NCBI RefSeq assembly: GCF_013409305.1
Contig: NZ_JACBZJ010000001.1
Location: 1,798,001-1,862,000 of the forward strand
Direction of reading: 5' to 3'
Source of the DNA: Cellulomonas soli
GTDB taxonomy: Bacteria; Actinomycetota; Actinomycetes; Actinomycetales; Cellulomonadaceae
DNA length: 64,000 nucleotides
Part shown: in pieces, positions 62,245 through 64,000 of the stretch
Numbering within the stretch: the stretch's first letter is position 1
How the letters are laid out: each line of letters begins with the position of its first letter
Made by a program: the position numbers and the translations under genes
Notes under the pieces: generated by a model
The model's input: only the letters and a program-made list of their open reading frames with translations
What the model was told of the DNA's origin: nothing
The model's database searches: none

Positions 62245-63018
62245 TCAGTTGCGGCCCGCCCGGGTCAGTGCGCGCACCGCCTCGTCGTGCGTGGACGGCA
62301 GGGCGCGGTGCCAGATCCGCGCCGGCGCCCGGCACACGTCGGGGCCCAGACCGAGCTCGTCGCAGTGCCGGTCGACCTCGGCGCGCAGGGTGCTCAGACC
62401 GGTGTCGACGTCGTCGTGCCGCACGAGCACCGCGAACGCACCGCCGCCGAGCGTGGCCATCGGGTGGCCGTGCCCGTACGTGCCGAGCAGCGCCGCGCCG
62501 ACGGCCGCCGACCGTGCCAGGCGCAGGAACGGGTGCAGCTCGCCGGCCGCGACGTCGAGCAGGATCAGGCAGTGCTCGGCCGCGGCGGGCCGGCCGACGC
62601 GCGCCGCTCGCAGGTAGGTCTCGGCGAGCCGCACGGACAGGTAGTCGCTGGTGGGAAGCCCCGTCTCGGCATCCACGCACGTGGCGGCGACGGTGCCGGC
62701 GGCCTGCGCGTCGGCCCAGCCCTCGCAGAAGGCGGTGACGACGGCGAGCGGCGGCTCGGCCGTGCCGGTGGAGCGGTACAGGCACGCGAGATCGTCCAGC
62801 GCCTCGGTCACGCCCACGCCGTCGTGCCCGCGCGCGTGACCCAGGCCGTGCGCGGCCGAGGTCGGGTCGCGCTGCTCCAGCACCGCCGACGCCAAGGCGT
62901 CGACCGCGGGGTGGTACCAGTCGGACGGGCGCAGCCACGTGCTCGTCGTGCTCTCCTGGCGCCACAGCTCGCGCAGGGCGTCGGGGACGAGCGGCCCGTC
63001 CGTGCCCTTGTCCGTCAT
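62245..63018 (-). CDS. Degenerate GGDEF-like domain protein
   Basis: The 257-residue protein has a helical N-terminal half, then VDAETGLPTSDYLSVRLAE, which matches the start of diguanylate cyclase domains (D-x-x-TGL-x-(N/T)R...L). The active-site loop, however, reads GGGAF instead of GGDEF and the signalling residues are missing, so it should be inactive, perhaps a nucleotide sensor or partner. It is divergent from the sigma factor across ~150 bp. ATG 63018 is preferred over GTG 63021. Confidence 0.7.
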   Translation of the reverse strand: MTDKGTDGPLVPDALRELWRQESTTSTWLRPSDWYHPAVDALASAVLEQRDPTSAAHGLGHARGHDGVGVTEALDDLACLYRSTGTAEPPLAVVTAFCEGWADAQAAGTVAATCVDAETGLPTSDYLSVRLAETYLRAARVGRPAAAEHCLILLDVAAGELHPFLRLARSAAVGAALLGTYGHGHPMATLGGGAFAVLVRHDDVDTGLSTLRAEVDRHCDELGLGPDVCRAPARIWHRALPSTHDEAVRALTRAGRN

Positions 63019-63170
63019 CACGTGGGATGAGAGAGGTCCCGTCCCTGTTCATGACGCCGGAATCTCGACCAGTGGCGTGCTTTCACCCGTTCGGCGCACT
63101 ATGGGACTCTTGTGGGACGACTTTGCCGCGAAAATGCGGGTTTCGGGGGGCTTGAACCAGGAGAGTGACG

Positions 63171-64000
63171 GTGGGCAGGGACGCAGAGCTCGGTCCCGTC
63201 AGGGAGGATGCCGAGCTGATCGCCGCGACGCGCGGCGGCGACGCCGGCGCGTTCGGTGAGTTGTACGAGCGCCACTCCGGGGCGGCCTGGGTGGTCGCGC
63301 GCCAGTACACCGACTCCCGTGCCGACGCCGACGACGTCGTGGCCGATGCGTTCACCGCCGTGTACTCCGCGCTCGTCGGCGGGTCCGGTCCCGAGGTCGC
63401 CTTCCGCGCCTACCTGTTCACCGTGGTGCGCCGGACGGCGTCCACGCGCAGGGAGCAGCTCGCGCGCGTCGCGCCGACCGACGACGTCCGCACGCTCGAG
63501 GCCGCGGGCGTGCCCGTGGCCGCCGCCGAAGAACCGGTGCTCGCCGGGCTCGAGGGCGGTCTGGTGGCCGGCGCGTTCCGCTCGCTGCCCGAACGGTGGC
63601 AGGCCGTGCTCTGGTACACCGAGGTCGAGGGGCTCGCCCCGGCCAAGGTCGCCCCGCTGCTCGGCCTGACGGCGAACGGTGCCGCGGCGCTCGCCTACCG
63701 CGCCCGCGAGGGCCTGCGCCAGGCCTACCTGCAGGAGCACCTCGGACGGGCGACCGACGACGGCTGCCGTTCGGTCTCGGACATGCTCGGCGCCTACGTG
63801 CGCGGCGGGCTCGCGGCCCGGGACACGCGTCGTGTCGAGGAGCACCTGGAGGGTTGCGGCCGCTGCCGCACCGTCGTGCTCGAGCTCGGCGACGTCAACC
63901 ACGGTCTGCGCGGCGTGATCGCGCCCCTGGTGCTCGGTGTCGCGGGCCTGGGCGCGCTCGCGCACGAGCTGCCGGTGGGCGGCGGGCTCGCGGCCGGGGC
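63171..64000 (+). CDS. Sigma-70 family sigma factor with fused zinc-finger anti-sigma domain (partial)
   Basis: The gene runs off the window; 276 residues are visible. Region 2 begins LIAATRGGDAGAFGELYERH and includes DADDVVADAFTAVYSAL. Region 4 reads LPERWQAVLWYTEVEGLAPA with LLGLTANGAAALAYRAREGL. Then comes VEEHLEGCGRCRTVV, the HxxxCxxC zinc-finger anti-sigma motif, and a start of membrane helices (GVIAPLVLGVAGLGALA). This is the layout of ECF sigmas with a C-terminal membrane extension. GTG 63171 follows AGGAGA by 6 bases. Confidence 0.85.
   Translation, partial: MGRDAELGPVREDAELIAATRGGDAGAFGELYERHSGAAWVVARQYTDSRADADDVVADAFTAVYSALVGGSGPEVAFRAYLFTVVRRTASTRREQLARVAPTDDVRTLEAAGVPVAAAEEPVLAGLEGGLVAGAFRSLPERWQAVLWYTEVEGLAPAKVAPLLGLTANGAAALAYRAREGLRQAYLQEHLGRATDDGCRSVSDMLGAYVRGGLAARDTRRVEEHLEGCGRCRTVVLELGDVNHGLRGVIAPLVLGVAGLGALAHELPVGGGLAAG

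Overview
The window is about 73% GC by eye and reads as one stretch of an actinomycete chromosome. GTG starts are frequent and 4-nt ATGA/GTGA stop-start overlaps are the rule. The gene set (dnaK-grpE-dnaJ-hspR with HAIR operators, NrdR-boxed ribonucleotide reductase operons of class Ib and class III, a type VII secretion-associated cassette, an ECF42 sigma factor with a YCII partner) fits Actinomycetota. A facultatively anaerobic member of the Cellulomonadaceae is the best guess; this is inference, because no rRNA is present. No tRNA, rRNA, CRISPR array, insertion sequence or prophage was seen.

Layout. 0-3 kb: end of an ABC importer (permease tail, ATPase) with a translationally coupled metallophosphoesterase. 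3-4.3 kb: a class II Fic protein. 4.5-7.4 kb: anaerobic RNR operon nrdDG behind tandem NrdR boxes. 7.5-12.5 kb: methionine aminopeptidase, an anchored alpha/beta hydrolase, a YCII/ECF42 sigma pair, a membrane protein and a GNAT enzyme. 12.5-16.8 kb: a cluster of unrecognised small proteins, three of which look like paralogues. 16.8-19 kb: a large membrane Fe-S oxidoreductase. 19.1-25.8 kb: a complete Mrp cation/proton antiporter operon (A/B fused, then C-D-E-F-G). 25.9-27.4 kb: a DUF4235-type protein and an OmpA-like lipoprotein carrying eight YGDGSG-type repeats. 27.5-31.7 kb: TPP riboswitch plus thiamine ABC transporter thiBPQ. 31.8-35.6 kb: SRPBCC protein, two tandem GNAT paralogues and a YgjV-like/GNAT-like fusion. 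35.6-38 kb: mntH and a DUF389 protein. 38-40 kb: a four-gene type VII secretion-associated cassette. 40-46.2 kb: DUF2000/Lrp pair, hydrolase, an atypical SDR, a protein with four cold-shock domains, and a DUF6891-like protein. 46.3-50.5 kb: the dnaK heat-shock operon with two HAIR elements. 50.5-56.3 kb: a membrane protein and the class Ib RNR operon nrdHIEF, again behind tandem NrdR boxes. 56.3-64 kb: MFS/PadR pair, a NarL-type two-component system, a DUF1540 protein, an APH-like kinase, a degenerate GGDEF-like protein and the start of a sigma factor carrying its own zinc-finger anti-sigma domain.

How the parts work together. Both RNR systems carry paired NrdR boxes with the same 32-bp spacing, so one repressor (not in the window) probably co-ordinates aerobic and anaerobic dNTP supply. 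Thiamine uptake is governed by a riboswitch that appears to hide the thiB Shine-Dalgarno sequence. Chaperone genes are autorepressed by HspR. The least explained regions are the 12.5-16.8 kb cluster, the 38-40 kb secretion cassette, the Tyr-less SDR with a Cys4 ribbon, and the quadruple cold-shock protein.
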